Below are positions 6,182 through 14,574 of a stretch of 23,425 bases of DNA, in pieces (positions within the stretch are counted from its first letter, which is position 1; every line of letters starts with the position of its first letter). The notes below the pieces were generated by a model. It saw nothing but the letters and a program-made list of their open reading frames with translations. It was not told where the DNA came from and made no database searches. The translations under genes and the position numbers were made by a program. The stretch is from positions 1 to 23,425 of the forward strand of contig JAEZYO010000416.1 of the NCBI GenBank assembly GCA_023419055.1. Reading direction: 5' to 3'. The DNA comes from Pseudomonadota bacterium. Lineage in GTDB: Bacteria > Myxococcota > Polyangia > Polyangiales > Polyangiaceae.

Positions 6182-7963
6182 CTAGCCGGGTCCGTCGTGA
6201 TCCGTGTCGAGCGAGCCGTGACGCTCTCCCGCCGCCGGGGGCTCGTATTCCTTGACCGGGGGCTCGGAGGGAGAGGGTGCGGGACCCGGAGCCGGCTTCG
6301 GCGCCGACTTCAAGATGAAGGGGTGAGCGAAGTAGGTGGAGCACGCGTACTGAGGATTTCGGAAGAATTCCCAGTGAAAGTACACGTTGCCGTCGGGGGA
6401 GACGATCTCGCGCGGCGGGGCGCCGAACGGCTGGGCGCGATCGACTGCCGAAAGCGCCGCGACGTCGAAGGCCGTGACGCCGCTCGTCTTGGTCACGCCC
6501 ATGCGCTGAATACGTCCCTCCTCGCGATCGAGGACGATCTCGAGGTGTGTCACGAGCTCGGTCCCGTTCAGAGGATGGGACCCCGGGAGCTCGTCGAGCG
6601 ACGCCAGGAACTGATCGGCGAAGATGGGGTGCAGCCGGTTGTGGACGAGGTTCAGGTAGCTCGCGAAGGGCGAGCGCGCCGCGTTCAGCGCGGTCTGGTT
6701 GCCGGGCTTCACGCTCGGCACGTAGTTCTCGATGGCGCTGCGCCAGCGCTCGATGCTGCCGCTCTTCCAGCTGCCGCGGTGAGCGCTACGCCGGCGTTGC
6801 CCGTCCGCCATGCGCTCGCGATACAAACGGTCTTCGCCGATGGCGGCGGTGGCCGTGGTGGGCGACAGGTTCAGGTTGACGCCGCCCGGGCTCAAGCCCG
6901 GCGCGCCGAGGCCGAACATGTCCGTCCTGCCGTTGCTGCGCGGCGGCGGCAGGGCGCGTCGCTTCTTGGCCTTGCGCGCTTCCTGATCGACGGAGGCTTC
7001 TCGCTGGCCAGGCACCGCCCAGTTGCCGTTCTGCGCGGCGAGCGGATCGGGCGCCGCTTCTTGCGCGCGCGACGCTTGTTGCGCGCGTTGGCCCGCCTGA
7101 CCTGGCAGCGGAGTCGGCTTCTGTGAATCGGGCGCGCCCTGCGCGGCTCCTTCCTGCCGTCGCTCGACGCCGGCGACCTTGGGCGCGGGCGGAGCGTTGG
7201 GCGCCGGAGTTTGAGCGGCCTTCGCTTGATCTTGCGTAGGGTCCTGCTTCTCGCCGGGGGCGCGGTTCGGATCGCCGTCGTGTTCGTCGCTCTGCGCGAC
7301 CTTGTCGACGTCGCCGTTACCCGGCTTGTCGGGGGGGCCCTGCGAGGCGGACGTTCCGGGATTCGGCTTGGGGTCGTCCTGATCGGTCGAGGTGATGCGC
7401 GCCTGCGTCTGCTCTTTGACGCGATTCGCCTGATCCGCGAGAAACTCGGCTTCCGGATTGTCCTTCTGATTCGGATCGTCGACGTGCTGCTTCACGGCGA
7501 TCCGGCGTTGCGTTTCGGGCGGAGGGAGATCCTTGACCTCGGCGGGAACCGGCTCGGGCTTCTTCTCCTCTTCCTTCTTCGGCTCGGGCTTCTTCTCCTC
7601 CTTCTTAAGAGGTTCCGGCTTCTTCTCCTCGAGCTTGGTCTCCGGCTTCTTCTTCTGAGTGTCCGTCTCGTCTTTCGCCGACGCCTCGTCCGGGCTCTCT
7701 TCTTCCGGATCCTTGGGCTCCTCGGGTTCGGCGTTCGGATCGGGCGCGGTTTCTTCCGGCGCCTGCTCGTCCTCGACGAACGCTACCTCGATCGGCTTAC
7801 CCACGCCTTTGACCTGGCGGCGCACCGACGCGGCGAAGTCCCGGATCTCGAGCGTCTCCCCGAGCATCGTGGCGACCTTGTCGACGCCGCCGCCCGACAC
7901 CGCATGGACCACGACCGCGGTCGCAATCCAGAGGAAAAGCGGGATTTGGGCCTCGCGGGTCAT
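6182..7963 (-). CDS. TonB-like energy transducer family protein
   Basis: 593-residue protein with one N-terminal membrane helix (PLFLWIATAVVVHAV, about residues 8-22), a very long charged linker, and a C-terminal domain at about 432-550 resembling TonB C-terminal domains: THLEIVLDREEGRIQRMGV, then SGVTAFDVAALSAVDRAQPFG, then NVYFHWEFFR. TonB-type proteins span the periplasm and transmit motion from an inner-membrane motor to outer-membrane partners. The linker has Lys/Pro/Glu repeats of about 10 residues, then a Gln/Asp/Pro-rich stretch. About 40 Pro/Ser-rich residues follow the TonB-like domain, which is unusual because TonB usually ends there. No exbB/exbD or receptor gene is nearby. The ATG at 7963 was chosen over the GTG at 7993 because the membrane helix follows directly and GGGG lies upstream. 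The partner is unknown. Confidence 0.75.
   Translation of the reverse strand: MTREAQIPLFLWIATAVVVHAVSGGGVDKVATMLGETLEIRDFAASVRRQVKGVGKPIEVAFVEDEQAPEETAPDPNAEPEEPKDPEEESPDEASAKDETDTQKKKPETKLEEKKPEPLKKEEKKPEPKKEEEKKPEPVPAEVKDLPPPETQRRIAVKQHVDDPNQKDNPEAEFLADQANRVKEQTQARITSTDQDDPKPNPGTSASQGPPDKPGNGDVDKVAQSDEHDGDPNRAPGEKQDPTQDQAKAAQTPAPNAPPAPKVAGVERRQEGAAQGAPDSQKPTPLPGQAGQRAQQASRAQEAAPDPLAAQNGNWAVPGQREASVDQEARKAKKRRALPPPRSNGRTDMFGLGAPGLSPGGVNLNLSPTTATAAIGEDRLYRERMADGQRRRSAHRGSWKSGSIERWRSAIENYVPSVKPGNQTALNAARSPFASYLNLVHNRLHPIFADQFLASLDELPGSHPLNGTELVTHLEIVLDREEGRIQRMGVTKTSGVTAFDVAALSAVDRAQPFGAPPREIVSPDGNVYFHWEFFRNPQYACSTYFAHPFILKSAPKPAPGPAPSPSEPPVKEYEPPAAGERHGSLDTDHDGPG
7551..7640 (-). repeat. 30-bp tandem repeats encoding Lys/Pro/Glu linker
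   Basis: Three units start at 7551, 7581 and 7611; the core tcttctcctc recurs exactly every 30 bases (7561, 7591, 7621). The repeats encode 10-residue units of the KKPEPKKEEE type in the periplasmic linker of the TonB-like protein. Copy-number change would alter linker length in frame. Confidence 0.7.
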
Positions 7964-8038
7964 GCTCGAATCAGAACCCCCAAAACCTAACACCGGCGAC
8001 GAGGCCGAGCGAGAGTGGCAGAAAAACCCGAATGTCCG

Positions 8039-8884
8039 TCAACCTTTGCTGATCGCCTCGAAGTGCTCGGAAATTTCTTCCGCGGTCCAGATGCCTCGGT
8101 CGCTCTCCTTGTACTTCCCCGCGCTTTCCACGACCTTGAAGACGCTGAGGCGCGCGCCCGCCACACCGATCACGAGGCCGGTGCGCTCGCCCGAGAGCTC
8201 GCTCGCGAGGAACAGGTGCACGGGCGCCACGTGCTCCGGCGACAAGGTGTCCTCGATCTTCGCGAACATGGGTAGATCCGCGGTCATGCGCGTTTTTGCG
8301 AGCGGCGCGACCGCGTTCACGAAGATTCCGTAGCGCTGGAGCTCGATGCTCGCCGTGCGCGTGAGCCCGTAGATGCCCGCCTTGGCAGCCGAGTAGTTCG
8401 CCTGACCGAAGTTGCCGAGCAGCCCGGAGACGCTCGTCGTGTTGACAATGCGACCTCCGCCCTGTTCGCGCATCACCGCGACCGCCGCCTGAGTGCACAG
8501 AAAGGTGCCGGTGAGGTGGACGTCGAGCACCGACCGCCACATCTCCTGGGTCATATTGAGCAACGTCTTGTCTCGCAGGATGCCCGCGTTGTTGATCAAG
8601 ACGTCGAGCCGCCCGTAGTGGCTCTTGGCGTCGGCCACCACGCTCTTTGCGCCGTCCACCGTCGAGACGTCACCGTGGTTCGCGACGGCGACCCCGCCTG
8701 CGGCCGTGATCGCGGCGACGACCTCGTCCGCGGCGGAGCTGCTCGGGCCCGACCCGTCACGCGCGCCTCCGAGATCGTTGACGACGATCTTCGCCCCGTT
8801 CTGCGCCAAGAGGAGCGCAGTGGCGCGACCGATGCCGTTGCCGCCGCCGGTGATCGCGACGACCTTGCCTTCGAGCAGACCCAT
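8039..8884 (-). CDS. SDR family dehydrogenase (3-hydroxyacyl-CoA type likely)
   Basis: Classical short-chain dehydrogenase/reductase of 281 residues using NAD(P)H. The cofactor motif TGGGNGIG is at 12-19, the NNAG motif at 98-101, and the catalytic residues are Ser151, Tyr164 and Lys168 in NYSAAK. The segment VVNDLGGARDGSG followed by SSSAADEVV (about 34-56) resembles the dehydrogenase part of peroxisomal-type multifunctional enzyme 2 and related bacterial 3-hydroxyacyl-CoA dehydrogenases, so an acyl-CoA substrate is likely but not proven. Asp37 after the third strand favours NAD over NADP. The hydratase (MaoC-like) domain that accompanies it in MFE-2 is absent. The C-terminal 40 residues extend beyond a minimal SDR. 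The ATG at 8884 has AAGAGAA upstream. It diverges from metG. Confidence 0.88.
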   Translation of the reverse strand: MGLLEGKVVAITGGGNGIGRATALLLAQNGAKIVVNDLGGARDGSGPSSSAADEVVAAITAAGGVAVANHGDVSTVDGAKSVVADAKSHYGRLDVLINNAGILRDKTLLNMTQEMWRSVLDVHLTGTFLCTQAAVAVMREQGGGRIVNTTSVSGLLGNFGQANYSAAKAGIYGLTRTASIELQRYGIFVNAVAPLAKTRMTADLPMFAKIEDTLSPEHVAPVHLFLASELSGERTGLVIGVAGARLSVFKVVESAGKYKESDRGIWTAEEISEHFEAISKG

Positions 8885-8907
8885 GGCCGGTTCTCTTAGC
8901 TCAGATT

Positions 8908-8925
8908 GGGCCTCGGTGCAGGCCC
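8908..8925. promoter_or_regulatory. Inverted repeat in SDR/metG divergent intergenic region
   Basis: GGGCCT-N6-AGGCCC, a perfect inverted repeat within the 105-bp gap between the divergent starts at 8884 and 8990. It could be an operator shared by both promoters. The GC-rich arms make a chance occurrence plausible. Confidence 0.3.
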
Positions 8926-8989
8926 CTCGGTCGAATCAGCCCGGCGCCTGGCCCGCCTTTCGCCACAGAAACTGCTAGGCTCCGCCGCC

Positions 8990-11065
8990 ATGTCGCGACG
9001 CCTCCTGGTCACGAGCGCGCTTCCGTACGCCAACGGCCACATCCACCTCGGTCATCTCGTCGAGTACATCCAGACTGATATCTGGGTGCGCTTCCAACGT
9101 CTTCAGGGGCGCCACGTCGCGTACCTCTGCGCCGACGATACGCACGGGACCGCTATCATGATCCGTGCGCGGCAGGAGGGGCGTTCGGAGATCGAGCTCA
9201 TCAACGAGATGAGCGCCGCGCACCAGCGCGACTTCGCGGACTTCGAGATCCGCTTCGATCACTACGGCTCGACGCACAGCAAGGAGACGGAAGAGCTCTG
9301 CGGTCAGATCTGGGGCTCGCTCCGCCAGAAGGGGCTCGTCAGCGAGCGTGAGGTCACGCAGCTCTTCGATCCGAAGGCGGGAGTGTTCCTCGCCGATCGC
9401 TTCGTGAAGGGGACGTGTCCGCGTTGTGGCGCCGAGAACCAGTACGGTGACTCGTGCGAGCGCTGCGGCAGCACGTACAGCGCCTCCGACCTCAAGAACC
9501 CCGTGAGCACGCTGAGCGGCGCGACGCCCGAAGTTCGGAGCTCACCGCATCTCTTCGTTCAGATCGAGGCGCTGCACGACTTCCTCACCGAGTACACGCA
9601 GGCACCCGGGCGCTTGCAGCCCGAGATCGCGAACTACCTGAAGGGTCACTTCCTCGCGGAGCCGCTCCGAGACTGGGACGTGTCTCGCCCGGCGCCCTAT
9701 TTCGGCTTCGAGATCCCGGACGCTCCCGGGCACTATTGGTACGTGTGGTTCGACGCGCCGATCGGCTACATGGGCTCCACCGCGGAGTGGTGCAAGAAGA
9801 CCGGTCAGACCTTCGACGATTGGTGGCGCTCCGACGACACGGACATCGTCCATTTCATCGGCAAGGACATCGTCTACTTCCACACGCTGTTCTGGCCGGC
9901 CATGCTGAAGGCCGCCGATTTCCCGCGTCCGAAGCGCGTTCAGGTGCACGGCTTCTTGACCGTGAACGGCGAGAAGATGAGCAAGAGCCGGGGCACGTTC
10001 ATCCTGGCTCGCACGTACCTCGACCACCTCGACCCCGCGTACCTCCGCTACTACTACGCGAGCAAGCTCGGGCCGCGCGTCGAGGATCTCGACATTCAGC
10101 TCGACGAGTTCGTGACCAAGGTCAACGCCGACCTCGTGGGCAAGGTCGTGAACCTGGCGAGCCGCAGCGCGCGCTTCGTCAGTGAGCTCGGGCTCTCCGC
10201 GGCGTACCCGGAGGACGAGGGCCTGTTCGCGGAGGGCGTGCGAACCGGCGAGGAGGTCGCGGCCGCGTACGAGAGCTGCGATTTCGCGCGCGCGATGCGC
10301 CTGATCATGACCTTCGCCGATCGCGCCAACGAGTACATCGACCGCAAGGAGCCGTGGAAGCTCTCGAAGCAGGGCGAAAAGCAGAAGATGCAGGACGTCT
10401 GCACGGTCGCGCTGAACCTCTACCGGCAGATGGCGCTTTACCTCGCGCCGGTGCTGCCGAAGCTCGCGGCGCAGAGCGCCGAGCTCTTGGACGTGCCTCT
10501 CACGGCCTGGGACGAGTCCAAGGCGCCGGTGGTGGGCGTGAAAGTGCAGCCTTTCCAGCACCTGATGCAGCGCGTGGATCCCAAGAAGCTCGAGCTCGTC
10601 GTGAACGAGAGCCGCGAGGCGCCGAAGGATGCCCCCGCCGATGGCGCGCCTGCCGCGGCTGCTCCCGCCGCAGGACCGAAAGAGAACGCTGCGGTGGAGG
10701 ACGACGGCGCGGCTCTCGCTGCGGAGCCGCTCGCCGCCGAGTGCACCTTCGAAGACTTCGGCAAAGTCGACCTGCGCGTGGCGCGTGTGGTGGCGGCGGA
10801 GGAGCTGCCCGAAGCCAAGAAGCTGCTCAAGCTCACGCTGAGCTTGGGCGGAGGCAACACTCGCACCGTGTTCGCCGGAATCAAGAGCGCGTACTCCGCG
10901 CAGAGCCTCGTCGGGCGGCTGGTGGTGATGGTGGCGAACCTCGCGCCTCGCAAGATGAAGTTCGGCGTGAGCGAGGGCATGGTGATCGCGGCCGGGCCTG
11001 GCGAACAAGAGATCTTCGTCCTCTCGCCCGACTCCGGCGCCAAGCCGGGCCAGCGCGTCCACTAG
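8990..11065 (+). CDS. metG: Methionyl-tRNA synthetase
   Basis: Class I aminoacyl-tRNA synthetase charging tRNA-Met with methionine; cytoplasmic. It is 691 residues from the ATG at 8990, near the usual length of the long dimeric bacterial form. The HIGH motif appears as HIHLGHL near residue 19. The zinc site is the CPRCG / CERCG pair around residues 142-160, and the KMSKS loop is [11 protein letters not shown] near 328. An Ala/Pro-rich linker (about 540-585) joins an OB-fold tRNA-binding domain (from about 588: [12 protein letters not shown], then FAGIKSAY, then [14 protein letters not shown]), as in dimeric MetRS and Trbp111. An upstream in-frame ATG at 8906 would add 28 unconserved residues, so [16 protein letters not shown] is taken as the start. 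No strong ribosome-binding site precedes it. Confidence 0.97.
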   Translation: MSRRLLVTSALPYANGHIHLGHLVEYIQTDIWVRFQRLQGRHVAYLCADDTHGTAIMIRARQEGRSEIELINEMSAAHQRDFADFEIRFDHYGSTHSKETEELCGQIWGSLRQKGLVSEREVTQLFDPKAGVFLADRFVKGTCPRCGAENQYGDSCERCGSTYSASDLKNPVSTLSGATPEVRSSPHLFVQIEALHDFLTEYTQAPGRLQPEIANYLKGHFLAEPLRDWDVSRPAPYFGFEIPDAPGHYWYVWFDAPIGYMGSTAEWCKKTGQTFDDWWRSDDTDIVHFIGKDIVYFHTLFWPAMLKAADFPRPKRVQVHGFLTVNGEKMSKSRGTFILARTYLDHLDPAYLRYYYASKLGPRVEDLDIQLDEFVTKVNADLVGKVVNLASRSARFVSELGLSAAYPEDEGLFAEGVRTGEEVAAAYESCDFARAMRLIMTFADRANEYIDRKEPWKLSKQGEKQKMQDVCTVALNLYRQMALYLAPVLPKLAAQSAELLDVPLTAWDESKAPVVGVKVQPFQHLMQRVDPKKLELVVNESREAPKDAPADGAPAAAAPAAGPKENAAVEDDGAALAAEPLAAECTFEDFGKVDLRVARVVAAEELPEAKKLLKLTLSLGGGNTRTVFAGIKSAYSAQSLVGRLVVMVANLAPRKMKFGVSEGMVIAAGPGEQEIFVLSPDSGAKPGQRVH

Positions 11066-11083
11066 CCGCGCCTCGCGGGGCTA
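11063..11083. terminator. Palindrome spanning the convergent metG and cotH stops
   Basis: The two genes end 15 bp apart. TAGCC at 11063-11067 pairs with GGCTA at 11079-11083, with a further GCG/CGC pairing and a GG bulge inside. Each arm contains the stop codon of one gene. It may work as a compact bidirectional terminator, but there is no T-tract. Confidence 0.35.
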
Positions 11084-12514
11084 CTCGGCGAGATCGGCGC
11101 GCAGCGCGTCCGGGCGCTCCTCGATGGTCCGAAGCAGGCCCTGATAGCCCTGCTCGAACTCTTGTTGCGTGTACTCCTTGCGCGGATCGGCCACGACCTG
11201 GTCTTTGATCTGCTCGTAGTACGCCCTCGCTCGCGCTTCGAGGTCGGCGCTCTCGTACGCTTCGATGATGCTCGCCGCCGCGCTCCGGTAGGCGGTCACG
11301 CAGGCGGGGCTCTCGAGGCAGCGCCGGAAGATGAGTCCCGCCGAGACCGGCCCGTTCGCGTCATCACCCTGGCGCGCGAGCGCGAAGAGCGCGATGTGCG
11401 GCTTGTCCGAGTCGCGGAAGGGCTTCATCGAGAGGTCCATCCCCCAGGGTAAGAACACGAACTTTCCGTGGGTCGGGTCGTTGTAGATGCGGAAATTGTT
11501 CGGGTAAAAGACGGTGTACGCGTACATGTCCCACTGGTTCACGGCGGCCTCGGCGGCGGTGAAGCGGAGGAACTGATCGGTGTCGAGCGAGGAGCCGACG
11601 TCGTCCAAGAAGGTCTGGTCGCTCGCGCCGTCGATGGCGGCGATCAGGCCGGCGAGATCGCTGCGATCGTTCGCGGTCTCGTTGGTCTCGAGGTCGAACT
11701 CTGCTTCCGCGCCGGGCACGAAGTCGACCTGTCCTTCTTCGTACAGGTTGCCGTCGTTGCTCGCGAACCAGCGCGAGAGGAAGGTTTTGTCCTCGGCTTC
11801 GACGTTGGCATAGACGCCGTAAAACTCGCCGTTGACGTACAAGAGCGCGCTGTTCGCGCGCGGCGCAGGCAAGCCGGCGTGGCGGAAGAGGTCGTACGCC
11901 AAACGCTCCGCCAGGAACGAGGGATCCTCGACCATGTTGTTCAGCGTCAGGCGCTTGAGGCCGAAGAAGGTCTGATCATCGACGAATTTATCGAATTTGA
12001 GCTTGAACGGCGCCTTCTCGTCGAGGCTCCGAAAGCTGCCTTCGCCTTTGATCCGCAACCCGATGTTCGAGACCGTGACCGTGCCGTAGGTGAGCGTCGC
12101 CGAGACGTACTCGTCCTGCAGGGGATCGTCCGGGCCCGTCACCTGCTGTAGAGCCTCGATCGACTCCGGGGGCAGCTCGATGTCGAAGCGCGGCAGTTTG
12201 GTGGCGTCATAGATTTCTTCGCTGAGATCGGGACCGCTCGCCGTTCCTCCCGCTCCGAATCCTCCGGAGCCGGCGCTGCCGCCGACCCCGGTGGAGCCTG
12301 CTTGTCCTGCACTCCCGCCGAGGGTGGTGCCACCTGTCGCGTTCGTTGCCGTTCCGCCGGTGCTGCCGCCTGCGCCTGCGCCGGTGCTGCTGCCCGCGCC
12401 GGAAATGCCGCCTGCGCCTGATGACCCGGGCTCGGCGGTCTCGGAGCAGGCGAGAACTAGACCGCACACTACGGTGGCCAGGTCAATGGGCCGGAAAGGC
12501 GAAGAGAGCGTCAT
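11081..12514 (-). CDS. CotH-family (CotH kinase-like) lipoprotein
   Basis: 477-residue predicted lipoprotein: hydrophobic residues 11-22, lipobox VLAC with Cys23, then a Gly/Ser/Thr/Ala spacer at about 28-94. The remainder matches the CotH family: IGLRIKGEGSFRSLDEKAPFKLKFDKF (about 151-177), LTLNNMVEDPSFLAERLAYDLFRHAGLPAP (189-218), LLYVNGEFYGVYANVEAEDKTFL (224-246) and FLPWGMDLSM (354-363) with Asp360. CotH of Bacillus is an atypical kinase that phosphorylates spore-coat proteins, and homologues are widespread in bacteria and fungi. I infer an extracytoplasmic role from the lipobox; a substrate is not visible. The ATG at 12514 is 53 nt after the aspS stop on the same strand, so read-through from aspS is possible. 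Confidence 0.85.
   Translation of the reverse strand: MTLSSPFRPIDLATVVCGLVLACSETAEPGSSGAGGISGAGSSTGAGAGGSTGGTATNATGGTTLGGSAGQAGSTGVGGSAGSGGFGAGGTASGPDLSEEIYDATKLPRFDIELPPESIEALQQVTGPDDPLQDEYVSATLTYGTVTVSNIGLRIKGEGSFRSLDEKAPFKLKFDKFVDDQTFFGLKRLTLNNMVEDPSFLAERLAYDLFRHAGLPAPRANSALLYVNGEFYGVYANVEAEDKTFLSRWFASNDGNLYEEGQVDFVPGAEAEFDLETNETANDRSDLAGLIAAIDGASDQTFLDDVGSSLDTDQFLRFTAAEAAVNQWDMYAYTVFYPNNFRIYNDPTHGKFVFLPWGMDLSMKPFRDSDKPHIALFALARQGDDANGPVSAGLIFRRCLESPACVTAYRSAAASIIEAYESADLEARARAYYEQIKDQVVADPRKEYTQQEFEQGYQGLLRTIEERPDALRADLAE
12230..12434 (-). repeat. Low-complexity Gly/Ser/Thr/Ala coding repeat in cotH-like gene
   Basis: GC-rich imperfect repeats encode residues about 28-94 of the CotH-family lipoprotein, with many GG, SG and AG dipeptides. 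It is the same class of post-lipobox spacer as in the lipoprotein gene at 143-946, although the neighbouring domains are unrelated. Confidence 0.6.
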
Positions 12515-12567
12515 CGTGACAACCAGGTGACGCGACGACGCTCGGATCGCTCATTTTCTCGGCCTCG

Positions 12568-14352
12568 TCACGAATCGCGCCCCGGCGAGCGGACTCGAAG
12601 CCCGAGCTCCTCGAGCTGCGCCGGGCTCACTTCGCTCGGCGCCTGCATCAAGAGGTCCTCCGCGTTCTGGTTCAGCGGAAAGGCGATCACCTCACGCAGG
12701 TTCGCCTCGTTCGCGAGCAGCATGAGCATGCGGTCGATGCCGGGGGCGAGCCCTCCGTGCGGCGGAGCCCCGAACCGGAACGCCGACAAGAGCGCGCCGA
12801 AGCGCCGCTCGACCTCGTCCGGGCCGTAGCCCGCGAGCTCGAACACGCGCAGCATCACGTCGGGCCGGTGGTTCCTCACCGCGCCGCTCGAGAGCTCGAT
12901 GCCGTTGCAGACGAGGTCGTACTGGTGCGCGAGCACTGCTTCGGGATCGCCCGCGAGCGCCTCGAGACCACCCTGCGGCATGGAGAAGGGGTTGTGCAGG
13001 AACTCGAGCTGTCCACTCTCGCTCGATCGCTCGTACAGGGGAAAGTCGACGACCCAGCAGAAGCGATAGCGCTCGCGCTCGACCAGCTCGAGCCGTTCGG
13101 CGACCTGGGTGCGGAGCAGCCCGGCAGCGCGGTCGAGTGAGCGCCGCGGCCCCGCGACGAAGAGCAGCGCGTCCCCGAGCTTCGTCCCCGCGCTCTCGAG
13201 CAACGGCTCCACGTCGGGGCGTACCTTGACGAGCGGCCCCTTGAGCTCCTCTTTGAGCACCGCGTACGAGAACAGCGTCGCGCCGTTCGACGTCACTTGC
13301 TCGCCGAGCTCGTCGAAGAAGCGCCTCGACTGGAGCGCCGCGCCGGGAACGCGCAGCGCCCGCGCGACGAAGTCGGCGGGGGAGCGGTGCCCGATCCCGA
13401 AGGGACGCGCGACGAACCACGGAGTCGCTTCCACGAGCTCGAGCGGGTTCCGGAGATCGGGCTTGTCGCTCCCGAAGCGGAGTAACGCCTCTCGGTAGGG
13501 GATGCGTGAAAATGGCGGCGGATCGGTCGGAAACGCGCCGAGCTCCGCGAACACGCGGTAGAGGACCGGCTCCACGACGGAGAAGATCTGCTGCTCGTCC
13601 GCGAAGGCGAGCTCGAGGTCGAGTTGGTAGAACTCTCCGGGCGAGCGGTCTCGGCGCGCGTCCTCGTCACGAAAGCAGGGTGCGATCTGGAAGTAGCGGT
13701 CGACCCCCGCGACCATCAGGAGCTGCTTGAAGACCTGGGGAGCTTGAGGAAGGGCGTAGAATTTCCCGGGATGCAGGCGGCTCGGCACCAAGAAGTCGCG
13801 CGCTCCTTCGGGGGAGCTCGAGGTCAGGATCGGAGTCGTCACCTCGATGAAGTCGCGCTCGACCAGCAGCTCGCGGAGACGCGCGACGAGCTTCGAGCGC
13901 AGCAGCACGTTGTTTCTCACCCGCGCTCGTCGCAAGTCGAGGAAGCGGTAGCGCAAGCGGAGCTCTTCGGGCGGCTCGCCCTCGCCCGCGATCGAGAAGG
14001 GCAGGGGATCGGCGCCCGACAGGATCTCGAGCGCGCTCACACGGAGCTCGAGGTCACCGGCGTGACGCGCCTCGTTCTCGCTGCCGCTCGGTCGCGCGAC
14101 GAGCAGCCCTTCCACGCAGACGACCGACTCGAGCCGTGACTCCGCGAGGCGTTCGAACGCTTCGGTCCCTGCCTGGAAGACGCATTGGAGCAGCGCTCCC
14201 CCATCACGAAGGTCGACGAAGACGACGCTGCCATGCTCACGCTTCTTGTGGATCCAGCCGGCGAGCTTGATCTGCTTGCCAACGAGCGAACGATCCAGGT
14301 TCGCGACCCGGTGACTGCGATAGGGTGATCTCGGTGGTTCTGACTCGGACAT
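12568..14352 (-). CDS. aspS: Aspartyl-tRNA synthetase, nondiscriminating-type residues
   Basis: Class IIb synthetase of 594 residues, the normal bacterial length with the GAD insertion domain. The anticodon-binding OB fold holds GWIHKKREHGSVVFVDLRD. Class II motif 2 is CFRDEDARRDRSPGEFYQLDLE and motif 3 is GLAPGIDRMLMLL, ending in the typical AEDLLMQAPSEV segment. His40 and Gly90 fall where, as I recall, Pseudomonas-type nondiscriminating AspRS carries His and Gly and discriminating E. coli AspRS carries Leu and Lys. This suggests it may also charge tRNA-Asn with Asp for conversion by GatCAB. That is inference; the genome-wide presence of asnS or gatCAB cannot be seen here. The ATG at 14352 gives a conventional N-terminus; the upstream in-frame extension to 14388 is not conserved. 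It follows the sigma-factor gene after a terminator. Confidence 0.97.
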   Translation of the reverse strand: MSESEPPRSPYRSHRVANLDRSLVGKQIKLAGWIHKKREHGSVVFVDLRDGGALLQCVFQAGTEAFERLAESRLESVVCVEGLLVARPSGSENEARHAGDLELRVSALEILSGADPLPFSIAGEGEPPEELRLRYRFLDLRRARVRNNVLLRSKLVARLRELLVERDFIEVTTPILTSSSPEGARDFLVPSRLHPGKFYALPQAPQVFKQLLMVAGVDRYFQIAPCFRDEDARRDRSPGEFYQLDLELAFADEQQIFSVVEPVLYRVFAELGAFPTDPPPFSRIPYREALLRFGSDKPDLRNPLELVEATPWFVARPFGIGHRSPADFVARALRVPGAALQSRRFFDELGEQVTSNGATLFSYAVLKEELKGPLVKVRPDVEPLLESAGTKLGDALLFVAGPRRSLDRAAGLLRTQVAERLELVERERYRFCWVVDFPLYERSSESGQLEFLHNPFSMPQGGLEALAGDPEAVLAHQYDLVCNGIELSSGAVRNHRPDVMLRVFELAGYGPDEVERRFGALLSAFRFGAPPHGGLAPGIDRMLMLLANEANLREVIAFPLNQNAEDLLMQAPSEVSPAQLEELGLRVRSPGRDS

Positions 14353-14395
14353 GGCTTCTGGCTCCTTTTCAGGGGCCGCTCGAAGCACGCCGGAC

Positions 14396-14437
14396 GACGA
14401 AAATGCGAAAGGCCGCCCGGAGTGCTCGGGGCGGCCT
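14396..14437 (-). terminator. Intrinsic terminator between sigma-factor gene and aspS
   Basis: On the minus strand a perfect 9-bp stem AGGCCGCCC / GGGCGGCCT (14429-14437 and 14410-14418) with a 10-nt loop is followed by TTCGCATTTTCG. It lies 138 nt after the sigma-factor stop and about 45-85 nt before the aspS ATG. It could end the sigma transcript or act as an attenuator for aspS; I see no T-box or leader peptide, so the first reading is preferred. Confidence 0.65.
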
Positions 14438-14574
14438 GGTTGCGTGCGGTCTCGGCTAGGCCGAAATCGACGCGGGCCGCCCGGAGGCGTCCACGTCGTT
14501 CGAATTCAGCGAGAGGCACATTTCGTAGCGCACGAACCGAAAGGGTACGGTGGGGACCTATGCCCGTCAATGGT

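Noticed and set aside
7211..7990. An antisense Leu/Arg-rich frame opposite the TonB-like gene that resembles a membrane protein
   Set aside because: Its leucine runs come from the complement of Lys/Glu codons in the repeat linker; no start signal or conserved motif supports it.
5095..8884. A possible single operon from the SDR gene to ctaB
   Set aside because: Strand and spacing are compatible for parts, but the 75-bp gap before the TonB-like gene and the palindrome region before the kinase argue for several units; not claimed as one operon.
9542..11062. A long antisense frame of about 506 codons opposite metG
   Set aside because: Third-position GC bias leaves antisense frames open; the translation is His/Arg/Leu-rich with no domain, while metG is certain.
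14490..14510. GTTCGAATTC resembling a tRNA T-loop
   Set aside because: The flanking bases do not form the required T-stem and no anticodon or acceptor stem can be folded on either strand.
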